Positions 35,700 to 44,807 of a stretch of 60,643 bases of DNA are shown one piece after another. How positions within the stretch are numbered: the stretch's first letter is position 1; every line of letters starts with the position of its first letter. Made by a program: the position numbers and the translations under genes. The DNA comes from an uncultured Bacteroidota bacterium (GTDB lineage Bacteria > Bacteroidota > Bacteroidia > Bacteroidales > GWA2-32-17). Location of the stretch: the NCBI GenBank assembly GCA_903837285.1, contig CAILUD010000191.1, positions 1 through 60,643 on the forward strand, in the 5' to 3' direction. The notes beneath the pieces were generated by a model. It did not search any database. It was not told the origin of the DNA and worked only from the letters and a program-made list of their open reading frames with translations.

Positions 35700-37514
35700 T
35701 TATATTATTCTAACTGCCCCCTTATCAGCAGATGAAACATGTTTTGCATATATCTGTAATGATTTTGAAACATTTCTTATTCTGTGTTCAGGCAAAAAAG
35801 CAATTTCTTTCTTTTCTCTTTCAATATTTATTCTTTGCTCAATTTCATTATTGCTTAATAAAATATTAATACTTCTTTGTGAAATGTTTATTTCAATTTT
35901 ATCTTCATTTTTAACAATAGATAAAATTCCACCTGAAGCAGCTTCAGGAGAAACATGTCCAATTGAAAGTCCTGATGTGCCACCAGAAAATCTTCCATCA
36001 GTAATTAAAGCACATTTTTCGCTTAAGCCTTTTGATTTTAAATATGAAGTAGGATAAAGCATTTCCTGCATTCCTGGACCACCACGAGGTCCTTCATATC
36101 TAATTATAACAACATCTCCAGCTTTCACTTTTTCATTTAAAATAGCTTCACATGCTTCATCTTGTGAATCAAAAACTACCGCAGGACCTTTAAAATTCCA
36201 GATAGATTTATTTACACCAGCGGTTTTAACAACGCAACCATTTGGCGCTAAATTTCCAAAAAGAATTGCTAATCCTCCTTCTTTATGATAAGCATTTTCA
36301 AGGTTTCTAATACAACCACTTTTTCTGTCACTATCTATTGTTTGTAAATAATTATCTTGAGATCCCATTGCGTAGCTTCTTATTCTACCAGGAGCACTAG
36401 ACCAAAATAATTTATATTCAGTATTTAAAATGTTATACTTTTCTATTGCTTTATTTAATGTTAAACCATCTATTCTCTTAACTTCCGAAAAAATCAATTT
36501 TACTTTTTCTAATTCACCTAGTATTGCCAATACCCCTCCAGCATTGTGAACATCTTCAATATAATATTTTGAGTTTGGAGATACTTTGCACAAACAAGGA
36601 GTTTTTCGAGATAATTCATCAACATCTTTCATTGTAAATTCTACATCTGCTTCATTTGCAACTGCTAATAAATGCAATATTGTATTTGAAGAGCCTCCCA
36701 TAGCAATATCTAAAGTCATGGCATTTAAGAATGCTTGTCTATTAGCAATACTTCTTGGAAGTACTGTTTCATCGCCATCTTGATAATAAGAATAAGCAAG
36801 TTCCACTATTCTTTCTGCAGCCTTTTCAAAAAGATTTAATCTGTTTTTATGAGTTGCTACTAAAGTTCCATTTCCAGGAAGTGATAAGCCTAATGCTTCT
36901 GTTAAGCAATTCATTGAATTTGCTGTAAACATTCCAGAACATGATCCGCAAGTTGGACAGGCATTCTTTTCTACATTTAATAAGTGTTCTTTTGAAACTG
37001 TAGGATCAGCACCTAAAACCATTGCATCTACTAAGTCAAACTTGTTTCCGTCAACAAAACCAGATTCCATCGGTCCACCAGACACAAATATTGTTGGAAT
37101 GTTTAACCTCATGGCTGCCATCATCATTCCCGGAGTAATTTTATCGCAATTACTTATACAAATTAGAGCATCTGCTTTATGAGCATTGCACATATATTCA
37201 ACACTGTCAGCAATTATTTCGCGAGATGGTAAAGAGTATAACATTCCATCATGACCCATTGCAATACCATCGTCAATAGCAATAGTATTGAATTCAGCAG
37301 CAAAACATCCTTTTGATTCGATTATTTTTTTTACCATTTGTCCAACATTATGAAGATGAGCATGTCCTGGAACAAATTGAGTGAAAGAATTTGCTATTGC
37401 TATAATAGGTTTTCCCATTTGTTCATCTTTCATTCCATTTGCGCGCCAGAGGCTTCTAGCTCCAGCCATTCTATTTCCATTTATTGTTATTGAACTTCTT
37501 AATTTATTTTTCAT
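35700..37514 (-). CDS. ilvD: Dihydroxy-acid dehydratase
   Basis: A 604-residue iron-sulfur dehydratase that makes the 2-keto acid precursors of valine and isoleucine. Cluster cysteines include C123 ([10 protein letters not shown]) and C192 in [18 protein letters not shown]. The family end motif [19 protein letters not shown] is present. It is first in the operon ilvD-B-N-C-(A) and is preceded by the leader-peptide attenuator at 37525-37631. Confidence 0.97.
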   Translation of the reverse strand: MKNKLRSSITINGNRMAGARSLWRANGMKDEQMGKPIIAIANSFTQFVPGHAHLHNVGQMVKKIIESKGCFAAEFNTIAIDDGIAMGHDGMLYSLPSREIIADSVEYMCNAHKADALICISNCDKITPGMMMAAMRLNIPTIFVSGGPMESGFVDGNKFDLVDAMVLGADPTVSKEHLLNVEKNACPTCGSCSGMFTANSMNCLTEALGLSLPGNGTLVATHKNRLNLFEKAAERIVELAYSYYQDGDETVLPRSIANRQAFLNAMTLDIAMGGSSNTILHLLAVANEADVEFTMKDVDELSRKTPCLCKVSPNSKYYIEDVHNAGGVLAILGELEKVKLIFSEVKRIDGLTLNKAIEKYNILNTEYKLFWSSAPGRIRSYAMGSQDNYLQTIDSDRKSGCIRNLENAYHKEGGLAILFGNLAPNGCVVKTAGVNKSIWNFKGPAVVFDSQDEACEAILNEKVKAGDVVIIRYEGPRGGPGMQEMLYPTSYLKSKGLSEKCALITDGRFSGGTSGLSIGHVSPEAASGGILSIVKNEDKIEINISQRSINILLSNNEIEQRINIEREKKEIAFLPEHRIRNVSKSLQIYAKHVSSADKGAVRII

Positions 37515-37524
37515 TGATTCATTA

Positions 37525-37562
37525 AATTAAAAAAGCCTTTCTTCTGATTGAAGAAAGGCTTT
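37525..37562 (-). terminator. Attenuator terminator of the ilv operon
   Basis: AAAGCCTTTCTTC (37532-37544) and GAAGAAAGGCTTT (37550-37562) form a perfect 13-bp stem. On the minus strand it is followed by CTTTTTTAATTT-type T-rich sequence, only 18 bases before the ilvD ATG. On the minus strand GAGGAAAG (plus-strand 37578-37585) can pair with the CTTTCTTC half of this stem to form a competing antiterminator. Confidence 0.88.
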
Positions 37563-37583
37563 AAATTATATTAATAGCTTTCC

Positions 37584-37631
37584 TCACCCGAGTGGGATCT
37601 TAATAATGATAATATTAATGTTCATTTTCAT
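37584..37631 (-). CDS. ilv leader peptide (attenuation)
   Basis: A 15-codon frame on the minus strand, ATG at 37629-37631 and TGA at 37584-37586, encoding MKMNINIIIIKIPLG. Six of 15 codons are isoleucine, four of them consecutive, plus one leucine. It lies in the ilvD leader after a consensus promoter and before a competing antiterminator/terminator pair. This is the classic layout for ribosome-stalling attenuation: low charged tRNA-Ile stalls the ribosome and lets transcription proceed into ilvD. No separate role for the peptide is expected. Confidence 0.88.
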   Translation of the reverse strand: MKMNINIIIIKIPLG

Positions 37632-37658
37632 AAAAATTGTCATGATTTTTTGACGTTG

Positions 37659-37689
37659 CAAATTTATGTCATATTTAATAGTCTTCAAA
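37659..37689 (-). promoter_or_regulatory. Consensus Bacteroidota promoter of the ilv operon
   Basis: On the minus strand TTTG (plus-strand 37686-37689), 19 bases, then TAAATTTG (plus-strand 37659-37666). It lies 27 bases before the leader-peptide ATG. Confidence 0.8.
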
Positions 37690-37932
37690 ATTTAACAAAA
37701 CTGACTACAAATTTTACGATTCGAAACAAAGTAGTATTGTGATAATATACAGTATGTTGTGTTATTGTTTATTAAAAGCAAATCAAAAATAATATCCTGA
37801 ATGAAATGTAATATAACTGTAAAAATGTGTATTTGCTTTGTCATTTTACCAAAATACATAACCGTTCGTCACAAGTAATGGTGTTTCGTCCCTTGTTGTT
37901 TTAGCGATTAAATTATCAATAAATATCATTTG

Positions 37933-37940
37933 TAAATTTG
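37933..37940 (+). promoter_or_regulatory. Bacteroidota -7 element for the 1730-aa surface protein
   Basis: TAAATTTG matches TAnnTTTG, 37 bases before the ATG at 37978. No exact -33 TTTG. The rest of the 37690-37932 gap shows only one CATTTTACC (37842-37850), discussed with the LytTR sites. Confidence 0.55.
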
Positions 37941-37977
37941 TTTAAACCAAGCCAAAATTATTTTAATTATACTTTTT

Positions 37978-40900
37978 ATGAAAGCAAAAAGATTAAAACT
38001 GCAAAGTTCTTTTATACAGAAGAATGCCAAAGTGTTTTTATTCTGTTTTTTATTATTTATATTTATTATTCCAGTAAAATCACAAATTACAATTGATAAT
38101 ACAAAAACAAATGCACAACTCGTTGCCCAATTGCTAGGGTCTGGCGTAAGTGCTTCAAATGTTGTGTTTAGGGGTGTTAGAAATGTAAGCACTAGATATC
38201 AGGTTGGGGCTTTTTCTACAGCAACAACAACTTTAGCTCAAATGGGTTTTACGGGTGGAGTTGTTCTGTCAACTGGAAATATATCTGATATTCCTTTAGC
38301 ATTAGGAACAAATCCAGGAACTGTAGGTCAAATGTCTTATAACTATATTTCAGGAACTACTGGAGAGATCAGGCAAAGCAATCCTGTAGCAGGTCAGGAT
38401 GCAGATGCAGACAATTTAGTAAATGTAAATTATTATAATGCAGCAATTTTAGAGTTTGATTTTGTGCCAGTTGGAGATGCTGTTTCGTTTCGTTATGTAT
38501 TTGGTTCTGAAGAATATTCAGATCAAGGTGGAAGTATAAATTATCAATGTTCTTCATACAATGATAAGTTTGCTTTTTTAATAAGTGGACCAGGAATAGT
38601 TGGAGGACAGGGGTATACAAACAATGCGCGAAATATTGCAAGATTAAATAATGGTGCAGAAGTTGGAATTAATTCAGTAAATGGTGGTGTTGTAGGTTCT
38701 AGCGGTGGAGCTCCTTCGGCAGCAAATTGTGAAGCGGCTTCGCTTACTGCATGGGTACAAAATTCGCCAAGTGCCGAATATTTAGGGCATATAGATGGTA
38801 CAGAATTAAATGGAAACACAAGAATCTTAACAGCTTCACAAACAGGGCTAACGCCCGGTGGTACTTATCATATTCGTTTATTAGTTTCTGATGCTCAAGA
38901 TGGAGCTTATGATGCTGTAGTTTATATAGAAGCTGGAAGTTTTACTAGTCCAACTGCTACTTTAACCACTTCTGCTACCCCTTCAACTATTTGTTCTGGC
39001 AATAGCACATATGCTAAAACCGTTGTTGCTAGCGGAACAGCACCATATAATTACACATGGAGTAATGGTGTAACACATTTAAATAGTCCTAATCCGACTG
39101 ATTCTATTTTAGTTTCACCTGGATCAACATCAACTTATACTGTAACAGTTGTAGATAATCATTTACCAACTGCTACTACATCTGTTGGAAGTGTAATAGT
39201 AACAGTAACACCTTTACCAACAGCATCAATTTCATATACTGGTTCTCCATTTTGCACTTTGGTTTCACCTGTAAGTATAAATTTAACTGGAACAAATGCA
39301 TATACTGGTGGGGCATATTCAGCTACACCAGGTTTAACAATAAATGCATCAACAGGAGAAATAACTCCAAGCTCTAGCACTGCTGGTGGCCCATATACTG
39401 TCACTTATACTATAGCAGCTTCCGGAGGGTGTAGTGCTGTAACAGCAAACTCAAATGTTTCAATTTCGTCACCAGTAAGTCAAACCATTAGTGGAGTTTC
39501 TCAGCTTTGTACTGGACTAACAAACACTTTCACGGTAAGTCCAACTACAGGAGGTGCCTGGTCCAGTTCAGCAACAGGAGTTGCTACGGTAAATCCATCA
39601 ACTGGACTAGTAACTAGTGTTTCAGCAGGCTCAACAATAATTTCATATAGCGTTACAACAGGAGGTTGTGTAAACAATGCCACACAAAACTTAACAATAA
39701 CTTCTCCTGTGAGTCAATCTATTACCGGTGTTTCACAATTATGTACGGGTTCAACAAACACATTTACAAATAGCCCAACTGTAGGTGGCAACTGGACAAG
39801 TTCAGTACCGGGTTTTGCAACAGTAAATTCTTCAACTGGTTTGGTAACCGGAATTTCAGCAGGAACTTCATTAATAACTTATAGTGTAACTACTTCAGGT
39901 GGATGCGTAAACACAGCAACACAAAACGTAACAATTTCAGCACCTGTTTCACAAACAATTACAGGAGTATCTCAACTTTGTAATGGCTTAACAAATTCCT
40001 TTAGCGTAAGCCCTTCATCGGGAGGAGTATGGGCAAGTTCAGCCACAGGAGTAGCTACTGTTAATTCTTCAACAGGATTAGTAACAGGAATTTCTTCTGG
40101 TTCAACAAATATTACATATACTGTTACAACAACTGGTGGATGTGTTAATACTGCAACACAAAGTTTAACAGTTACAAATCCTGTTTCTCAAACAATTACT
40201 GGTGCCTCGCAAATATGTTCAGGCGCTACAGCAAATTACACAATAAGCCCAACTACCGGTGGTATCTGGTCAAGTGGAACAACAGGAGTCGCAACAATTA
40301 ATTCAACTTCAGGACTTATTTTAGCAGTTTCATCAGGCGCTTCTACTATTACATATTCTGTAACAACATCTGGAGGTTGTGTAAATACTGCAACGCAAAC
40401 ATTAACTGTAAATCCATTACCAAATGTTACGGCAACAAGTAATGTTACTTTAAACTCTGTTTGTAATGGTGGAAATGTAACATTAACTGGCGGAGGTGCA
40501 AATTCATATAGTTGGTCGGGTGGAATAACAAATGGAGTTTCATTTACTCCAATAACAACAAATACTTATACTGTAATTGGTACTGACATTAACACATGTC
40601 AGAATAGCGCGCAAATTACTGTAACTGTAAATTCTTTACCAAATATTTCAATTTCAGGATTAAGCTTAAACAATCCAACAGCTTGTTTAGGGGTTGATGG
40701 TCAAATTACAGGAATAACAGTAACGGGCGCACCAATAATTCAATATTCATGGAATGGAGGAGCAAACCAATTATCGCCAAATTTAACTGGCGTTACAGCA
40801 GGTGCATATACATTAGTTGCAACTGATGGTAACGGTTGTGTTTCTTCTGCAGGACCATATTCACTTTCAGATCCGGGAGCACCAGCGGCACCAACAATAA

Positions 40901-43170
40901 ACATTTTGGCAGGACCTGTTTGTGAAGGAAGTCCGTTTACATTATCAATAAACAATCCTAATGCTTTAGCAAGTTACTCATGGACTGGCCCATCAGGATC
41001 ACTTGGCACAGGAACATCTATAACAATTTCAAATGCTTCACTTTCTGACGCAGGATCATATTCTACACAGTCAACTCTTTCAGGTTGTACGGGATCATCT
41101 TCATCAACTACGGTTACCGTAACAACGTTACCAACTTCATCAATTTCATATTTTACTCCATTTTGTTCTTCAAACACAAATGCACAATCTGTAAGTCAAG
41201 TAGGAACTGGAGGTGGTGTATTTTCTTCAAATATTGCAGGATTAACATTAAACACATCAAATGGGGAAATAACACCTTCATCAAGTACAGCAGGAACATA
41301 TATTGTTACATATACTATAGCAGCAGCAGGTGGATGTGCTACAGTTACAGCAAAAGACACAATTGAAATAACTTTACTGCCAACTGCAAATATTATTTAT
41401 AATGGTTCGCCATTTTGTTCTGATTTAACAGCAATACAAAATGTCAATTTAACAGGAACAATTGGTGGTGCTTATTCTGCACCAGCAGGCTTAACATTGA
41501 ACACAACAAACGGAGAAGTTACTCCGAATACAAGTATTGCGGGAAATTACTCTGTTACTTATCTAATTCCTGCTGCAAACGGATGCCCATTAGTATCATC
41601 AACAACTGCTGTTACAATAACCACATTGCCAACTGCAAACATTAGTTACAATGGTCCATTTTGCTCGTCGGAAGTAAACGCACAATCAGTTAATTTAACC
41701 GGAAATAGTGGAGGTATTTATTCTTCAACTTTAGGTTTGAATTTAAATTTAACAACGGGCTCAATTAATCCAGGATTAAGTACTGCAGGGAACTATAATG
41801 TTATATATACTATTAGTTCTTCTGCTGGTTGTCCTGCAGTGATATCAACTTCAAATGTTACAATTACAGAATTACCTGTTGCTGCTATATCATACAATGG
41901 ACCATTCTGTTCTTCTTTAGTAACCGAACAAGCAGTTAGCTTAACTGGAAATAATGGAGGGGTTTACACAGCTCCTTTAGGTTTAAATATTAATTCTGGT
42001 TCAGGTTCCATTAATCCGGGATTGAGCACAGCTGGTAATTATAATATTACATATACAATTGCTGCATCAGGTGGTTGTCCTTTGGTAAACGCAATATCTA
42101 ATGTTACAATAACAACGTTACCAAGTGCGAGTATTTCTTATGCTGGTTCACCATTTTGCACAAACAATAACAATTTGCAATCTGTAATTTTTACTGGAAC
42201 AACAGGTGGCCTTTATACTTCCACCTCTGGTTTAAATATTGAAGCGAATACGGGTTCTATAAATCCTTCATTAAGTAATGAAGGAAATTATACTATAACA
42301 TACACAATTGCTGCTTCTGGAGGTTGTTCGGATGTAATATCATACGCAAATATTGAAATTGTTAAATCGGTATTGCCAGTAACTGTATTTAATTACAATA
42401 CACCAGTATGTTCTAACGGATCAAATCCAATTCCTCTTACAATAGCAAACTTTACAAGTGGCGGTGCTTATACTTCCACTTCAGGATTAAATCTTGATGT
42501 AAATTCCGGAGTAATTAATTTAGTGAATACTATTCCGGGAACTTATTCTGTAACTTATTCAATAGCACAATCAGGCTGTATGTTAGCTGGAAATACTACT
42601 TCAACTATTACCATTGATCAAACAATAACACCAGTTACTGGATTTATTTATGAGATACCAGAATGTGTTGATGCTATTAAGCCAAATCCAATTACAAATT
42701 CAGGTTTTACTATTGGCGGATCGTATTCGTCATTACCATCAGGTTTGACAATTGATGCAATTACTGGTGAAATAAATTTATTATCAAGCATACCTGGAAT
42801 TTATACTGTATCTTATTCTATTGCTTCAAATGGATGTTCGTTAGCTGGAAATAGTAACGATGATGTAAATATAAACAGAGAAGGATGTTTAAATATTCCA
42901 ACTGCATTTTCGCCAAACAATGATGGAGTTAATGATACATGGGAAATAGAACACATTAATTTATATTCTGAAGTTTCAATTGAAATATATAATCGTTGGG
43001 GGCAATTAATGTTCGAGTTTTCTGGTACTGGAGATAGTTATGCAGATATAGATAATCAATGGAATGGAAAATATGAAGGAAAAGATTTGCCTATAAATTC
43101 ATTTATATTTATAGTGAATCTTTATAATGATAAAGAACCAATTCAAGGAATAGTAACAATAGTTAAATAA
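37978..43170 (+). CDS. Choice-of-anchor L, Ig-repeat surface protein with T9SS type B sorting domain
   Basis: A 1730-residue exported protein. The signal/membrane segment is at about 18-36 (VFLFCFLLFIFIIPVKSQ). Residues about 40-315 form a choice-of-anchor L domain with the hallmark AILEFDFVPVGDAVSFRYVF and FGSEEY. About ten Ig-like/PKD-like modules follow. These include four near-identical 75-80-residue repeats opening VSQTITGVSQLC (39475-40410) and five opening with variants of ISYNGPFC (41130-42360). The C-terminus is a gliding-motility-associated type B domain (PTAFSPNNDGVNDTWEI, IYNRWGQLMFEF, FIFIVNLYND). Type B cargo is usually released or held by a cognate PorP/SprF protein. Such a gene follows 8 bases later, making a two-gene operon. 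Adhesin or gliding-filament role is inferred. Confidence 0.92.
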   Translation: MKAKRLKLQSSFIQKNAKVFLFCFLLFIFIIPVKSQITIDNTKTNAQLVAQLLGSGVSASNVVFRGVRNVSTRYQVGAFSTATTTLAQMGFTGGVVLSTGNISDIPLALGTNPGTVGQMSYNYISGTTGEIRQSNPVAGQDADADNLVNVNYYNAAILEFDFVPVGDAVSFRYVFGSEEYSDQGGSINYQCSSYNDKFAFLISGPGIVGGQGYTNNARNIARLNNGAEVGINSVNGGVVGSSGGAPSAANCEAASLTAWVQNSPSAEYLGHIDGTELNGNTRILTASQTGLTPGGTYHIRLLVSDAQDGAYDAVVYIEAGSFTSPTATLTTSATPSTICSGNSTYAKTVVASGTAPYNYTWSNGVTHLNSPNPTDSILVSPGSTSTYTVTVVDNHLPTATTSVGSVIVTVTPLPTASISYTGSPFCTLVSPVSINLTGTNAYTGGAYSATPGLTINASTGEITPSSSTAGGPYTVTYTIAASGGCSAVTANSNVSISSPVSQTISGVSQLCTGLTNTFTVSPTTGGAWSSSATGVATVNPSTGLVTSVSAGSTIISYSVTTGGCVNNATQNLTITSPVSQSITGVSQLCTGSTNTFTNSPTVGGNWTSSVPGFATVNSSTGLVTGISAGTSLITYSVTTSGGCVNTATQNVTISAPVSQTITGVSQLCNGLTNSFSVSPSSGGVWASSATGVATVNSSTGLVTGISSGSTNITYTVTTTGGCVNTATQSLTVTNPVSQTITGASQICSGATANYTISPTTGGIWSSGTTGVATINSTSGLILAVSSGASTITYSVTTSGGCVNTATQTLTVNPLPNVTATSNVTLNSVCNGGNVTLTGGGANSYSWSGGITNGVSFTPITTNTYTVIGTDINTCQNSAQITVTVNSLPNISISGLSLNNPTACLGVDGQITGITVTGAPIIQYSWNGGANQLSPNLTGVTAGAYTLVATDGNGCVSSAGPYSLSDPGAPAAPTINILAGPVCEGSPFTLSINNPNALASYSWTGPSGSLGTGTSITISNASLSDAGSYSTQSTLSGCTGSSSSTTVTVTTLPTSSISYFTPFCSSNTNAQSVSQVGTGGGVFSSNIAGLTLNTSNGEITPSSSTAGTYIVTYTIAAAGGCATVTAKDTIEITLLPTANIIYNGSPFCSDLTAIQNVNLTGTIGGAYSAPAGLTLNTTNGEVTPNTSIAGNYSVTYLIPAANGCPLVSSTTAVTITTLPTANISYNGPFCSSEVNAQSVNLTGNSGGIYSSTLGLNLNLTTGSINPGLSTAGNYNVIYTISSSAGCPAVISTSNVTITELPVAAISYNGPFCSSLVTEQAVSLTGNNGGVYTAPLGLNINSGSGSINPGLSTAGNYNITYTIAASGGCPLVNAISNVTITTLPSASISYAGSPFCTNNNNLQSVIFTGTTGGLYTSTSGLNIEANTGSINPSLSNEGNYTITYTIAASGGCSDVISYANIEIVKSVLPVTVFNYNTPVCSNGSNPIPLTIANFTSGGAYTSTSGLNLDVNSGVINLVNTIPGTYSVTYSIAQSGCMLAGNTTSTITIDQTITPVTGFIYEIPECVDAIKPNPITNSGFTIGGSYSSLPSGLTIDAITGEINLLSSIPGIYTVSYSIASNGCSLAGNSNDDVNINREGCLNIPTAFSPNNDGVNDTWEIEHINLYSEVSIEIYNRWGQLMFEFSGTGDSYADIDNQWNGKYEGKDLPINSFIFIVNLYNDKEPIQGIVTIVK
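39475..40410 (+). repeat. Four in-gene tandem repeats of about 235 bp
   Basis: Each unit starts with codons for VSQ(T/S)I(S/T)G(V/A)SQ and ends with (T)GGCVN.ATQ. Protein identity between units is high while many codons differ synonymously. The units are older than a fresh slippage event but could still recombine. Confidence 0.75.
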
Positions 43171-43178
43171 GTTTTAAT

Positions 43179-44087
43179 ATGAAAACAATAATAATGTCAA
43201 TATTGCTTATTTCAATTACGATAATTAGTAATTCGCAACAGCAATCACTTTTTAGTCAGTATTTGTTTAATGGTTTTTTAATAAACCCAGCTATTGCAGG
43301 AAGTGATGTTAACACACCAATTCAATTGACAGCAAGAGAACAATGGGCAGGAATAGATGGAGCGCCATCTACTCAGGCTATAAGCGGACATACATCATTA
43401 GGATTAAAGGAATCAATTGGAGTAGGGGGGTATTTATATAATGACAAATTTGGTCCGGTTAGTCGAATAGGTATTCATGGTGCTTTTGCATATCATATGA
43501 ATGTTTCAGCTAATACAAAACTTGCATTTGGTTTATCGTTATCTGTGTTTCAATATAAAATTAGTGAGGGTGGATTAAATATTATAAATTCAAACGATGT
43601 AGCAATTACCGGAAAAACTGAAGCTGCATTGGCACCAGATGCTAATTTTGGAATGTATTTGTATCATAAGAAATTTTTTGCTGGTTTATCTTCAACTCAA
43701 ATATTGTCTACGAAATTAAATATAAACGATGCTTATAATTTGAGTAATGTTACAAGACATTATTATTTATTGTCGGGCTATAAATTTGAGGTAAGTAAAA
43801 GTATCGATGTTGAACCATCAATTTTAGTAAAAATGACTGAATATAATCCTTTGCAAGTGGATATTAATGCTAAAATTTATTATTTAAAGAATTATTGGTT
43901 AGGATTCTCTTATAGAACCGATGATGCCATAGTTGTTATGTTAGGCTTAAAGTATGATAGATTTAAGATTGGTTATGCTTTTGACTATACCGCTAGTAAT
44001 TTGTCGACATACACATATGGATCACATGAAGTAATGTTAGGAATGGAATTAAGTAAACCTAAGAATTCTAGAAAAGTATTGGATTAA
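43179..44087 (+). CDS. PorP/SprF family T9SS membrane protein
   Basis: A 302-residue outer-membrane beta-barrel of the PorP/SprF family. Signal peptide MKTIIMSILLISITIISNSQ. The family N-terminal pattern is SLFSQYLFNGFLINPAIAGS, then LTAREQWAGIDGAPSTQAIS. Homologues (SprF in Flavobacterium johnsoniae) are needed to secrete or anchor their partner type B proteins. Its position 8 bases behind the 1730-residue type B protein strongly suggests that pairing. It is the only T9SS component-like gene in the window; the core machinery must be elsewhere. Confidence 0.93.
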   Translation: MKTIIMSILLISITIISNSQQQSLFSQYLFNGFLINPAIAGSDVNTPIQLTAREQWAGIDGAPSTQAISGHTSLGLKESIGVGGYLYNDKFGPVSRIGIHGAFAYHMNVSANTKLAFGLSLSVFQYKISEGGLNIINSNDVAITGKTEAALAPDANFGMYLYHKKFFAGLSSTQILSTKLNINDAYNLSNVTRHYYLLSGYKFEVSKSIDVEPSILVKMTEYNPLQVDINAKIYYLKNYWLGFSYRTDDAIVVMLGLKYDRFKIGYAFDYTASNLSTYTYGSHEVMLGMELSKPKNSRKVLD

Positions 44088-44099
44088 AAAAAGTAGAAA

Positions 44100-44795
44100 T
44101 TAAAATTTATAACCAATAAATATTCTTAAATATCCAATTTGTGGTTTTGTAAATAAATTGTTGGCATGTTCGTCAACAAGGCTCGCTGTTCCAATGTTGA
44201 AGTCGGTGCCAATTGTTATACCTTCGTATCTGATGTCAAAGCCTAATACGTATGGGAATCCTGCATAACCATTATTGCCGGTAGTGTCTTTCGTGTTATA
44301 TAAATATGTTGGACTTATTTGAGCAAAAATATCAAAACCCATTTCGTTGCTTAAAGCTGCTGTAAAATAGGGTCCAAATTTTAATAAGCTTGCTTGTAAT
44401 ACCTGATATTGAGATTTGTTTTCTGCTTTTAAGCAAGAATAATTTAAAGTTAACCAAGAAACTCGAATTCCCAGAACTGCATTATCTGACCAAAATGCTC
44501 TGAACATATTTCCAACTTCTAAATTAGGACCTAATCCAAATCTGTATTTTGAGTCATTTGTTAAGCCTTTTTGCATAAAAAAATTCTTAGAATAAAATGA
44601 AGTGCCTGCATTTATAAAAAAACCATCATCAGTTACGTTTTTAATGCCTTTTTTATATCCTCTTTTTGGCTTAGAATGTTTTAAGTTAAATTTGTTCTCT
44701 TTATTTTTTTCAAGCTTTAAATTATCTAGACAATTAAAAGAATATCCAGTATTTATTATAAAAGCTGTTAAAGCTAAGGTTAATATTTTCTTCAT
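44100..44795 (-). CDS. Outer-membrane beta-barrel-like protein of unknown function
   Basis: A 231-residue protein with a signal peptide (MKKILTLALTAFIINTGYS). The Lys-rich stretch KHSKPKRGYKKGIK follows at about 39-52. Alternating beta strands come next (FFINAGTSFYSKNFF, AVLGIRVSWLTLNYS, GFDIFAQISPTYLYN) and a C-terminal IFIGYKF, an aromatic-ended strand typical of barrel proteins. The role is not recognisable. It begins 12 bases after the stop of the beta-helix type A gene, so it is probably in the same transcript. Confidence 0.68.
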   Translation of the reverse strand: MKKILTLALTAFIINTGYSFNCLDNLKLEKNKENKFNLKHSKPKRGYKKGIKNVTDDGFFINAGTSFYSKNFFMQKGLTNDSKYRFGLGPNLEVGNMFRAFWSDNAVLGIRVSWLTLNYSCLKAENKSQYQVLQASLLKFGPYFTAALSNEMGFDIFAQISPTYLYNTKDTTGNNGYAGFPYVLGFDIRYEGITIGTDFNIGTASLVDEHANNLFTKPQIGYLRIFIGYKF

Positions 44796-44807
44796 GCTTT
44801 TTTATTT

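Noticed and set aside
37842-37850. CATTTTACC before the 1730-aa gene as a third LytTR operator
   Set aside because: Only one half-site is present; no partner lies 20 bases to either side, so it does not meet the pattern of operators A and B.
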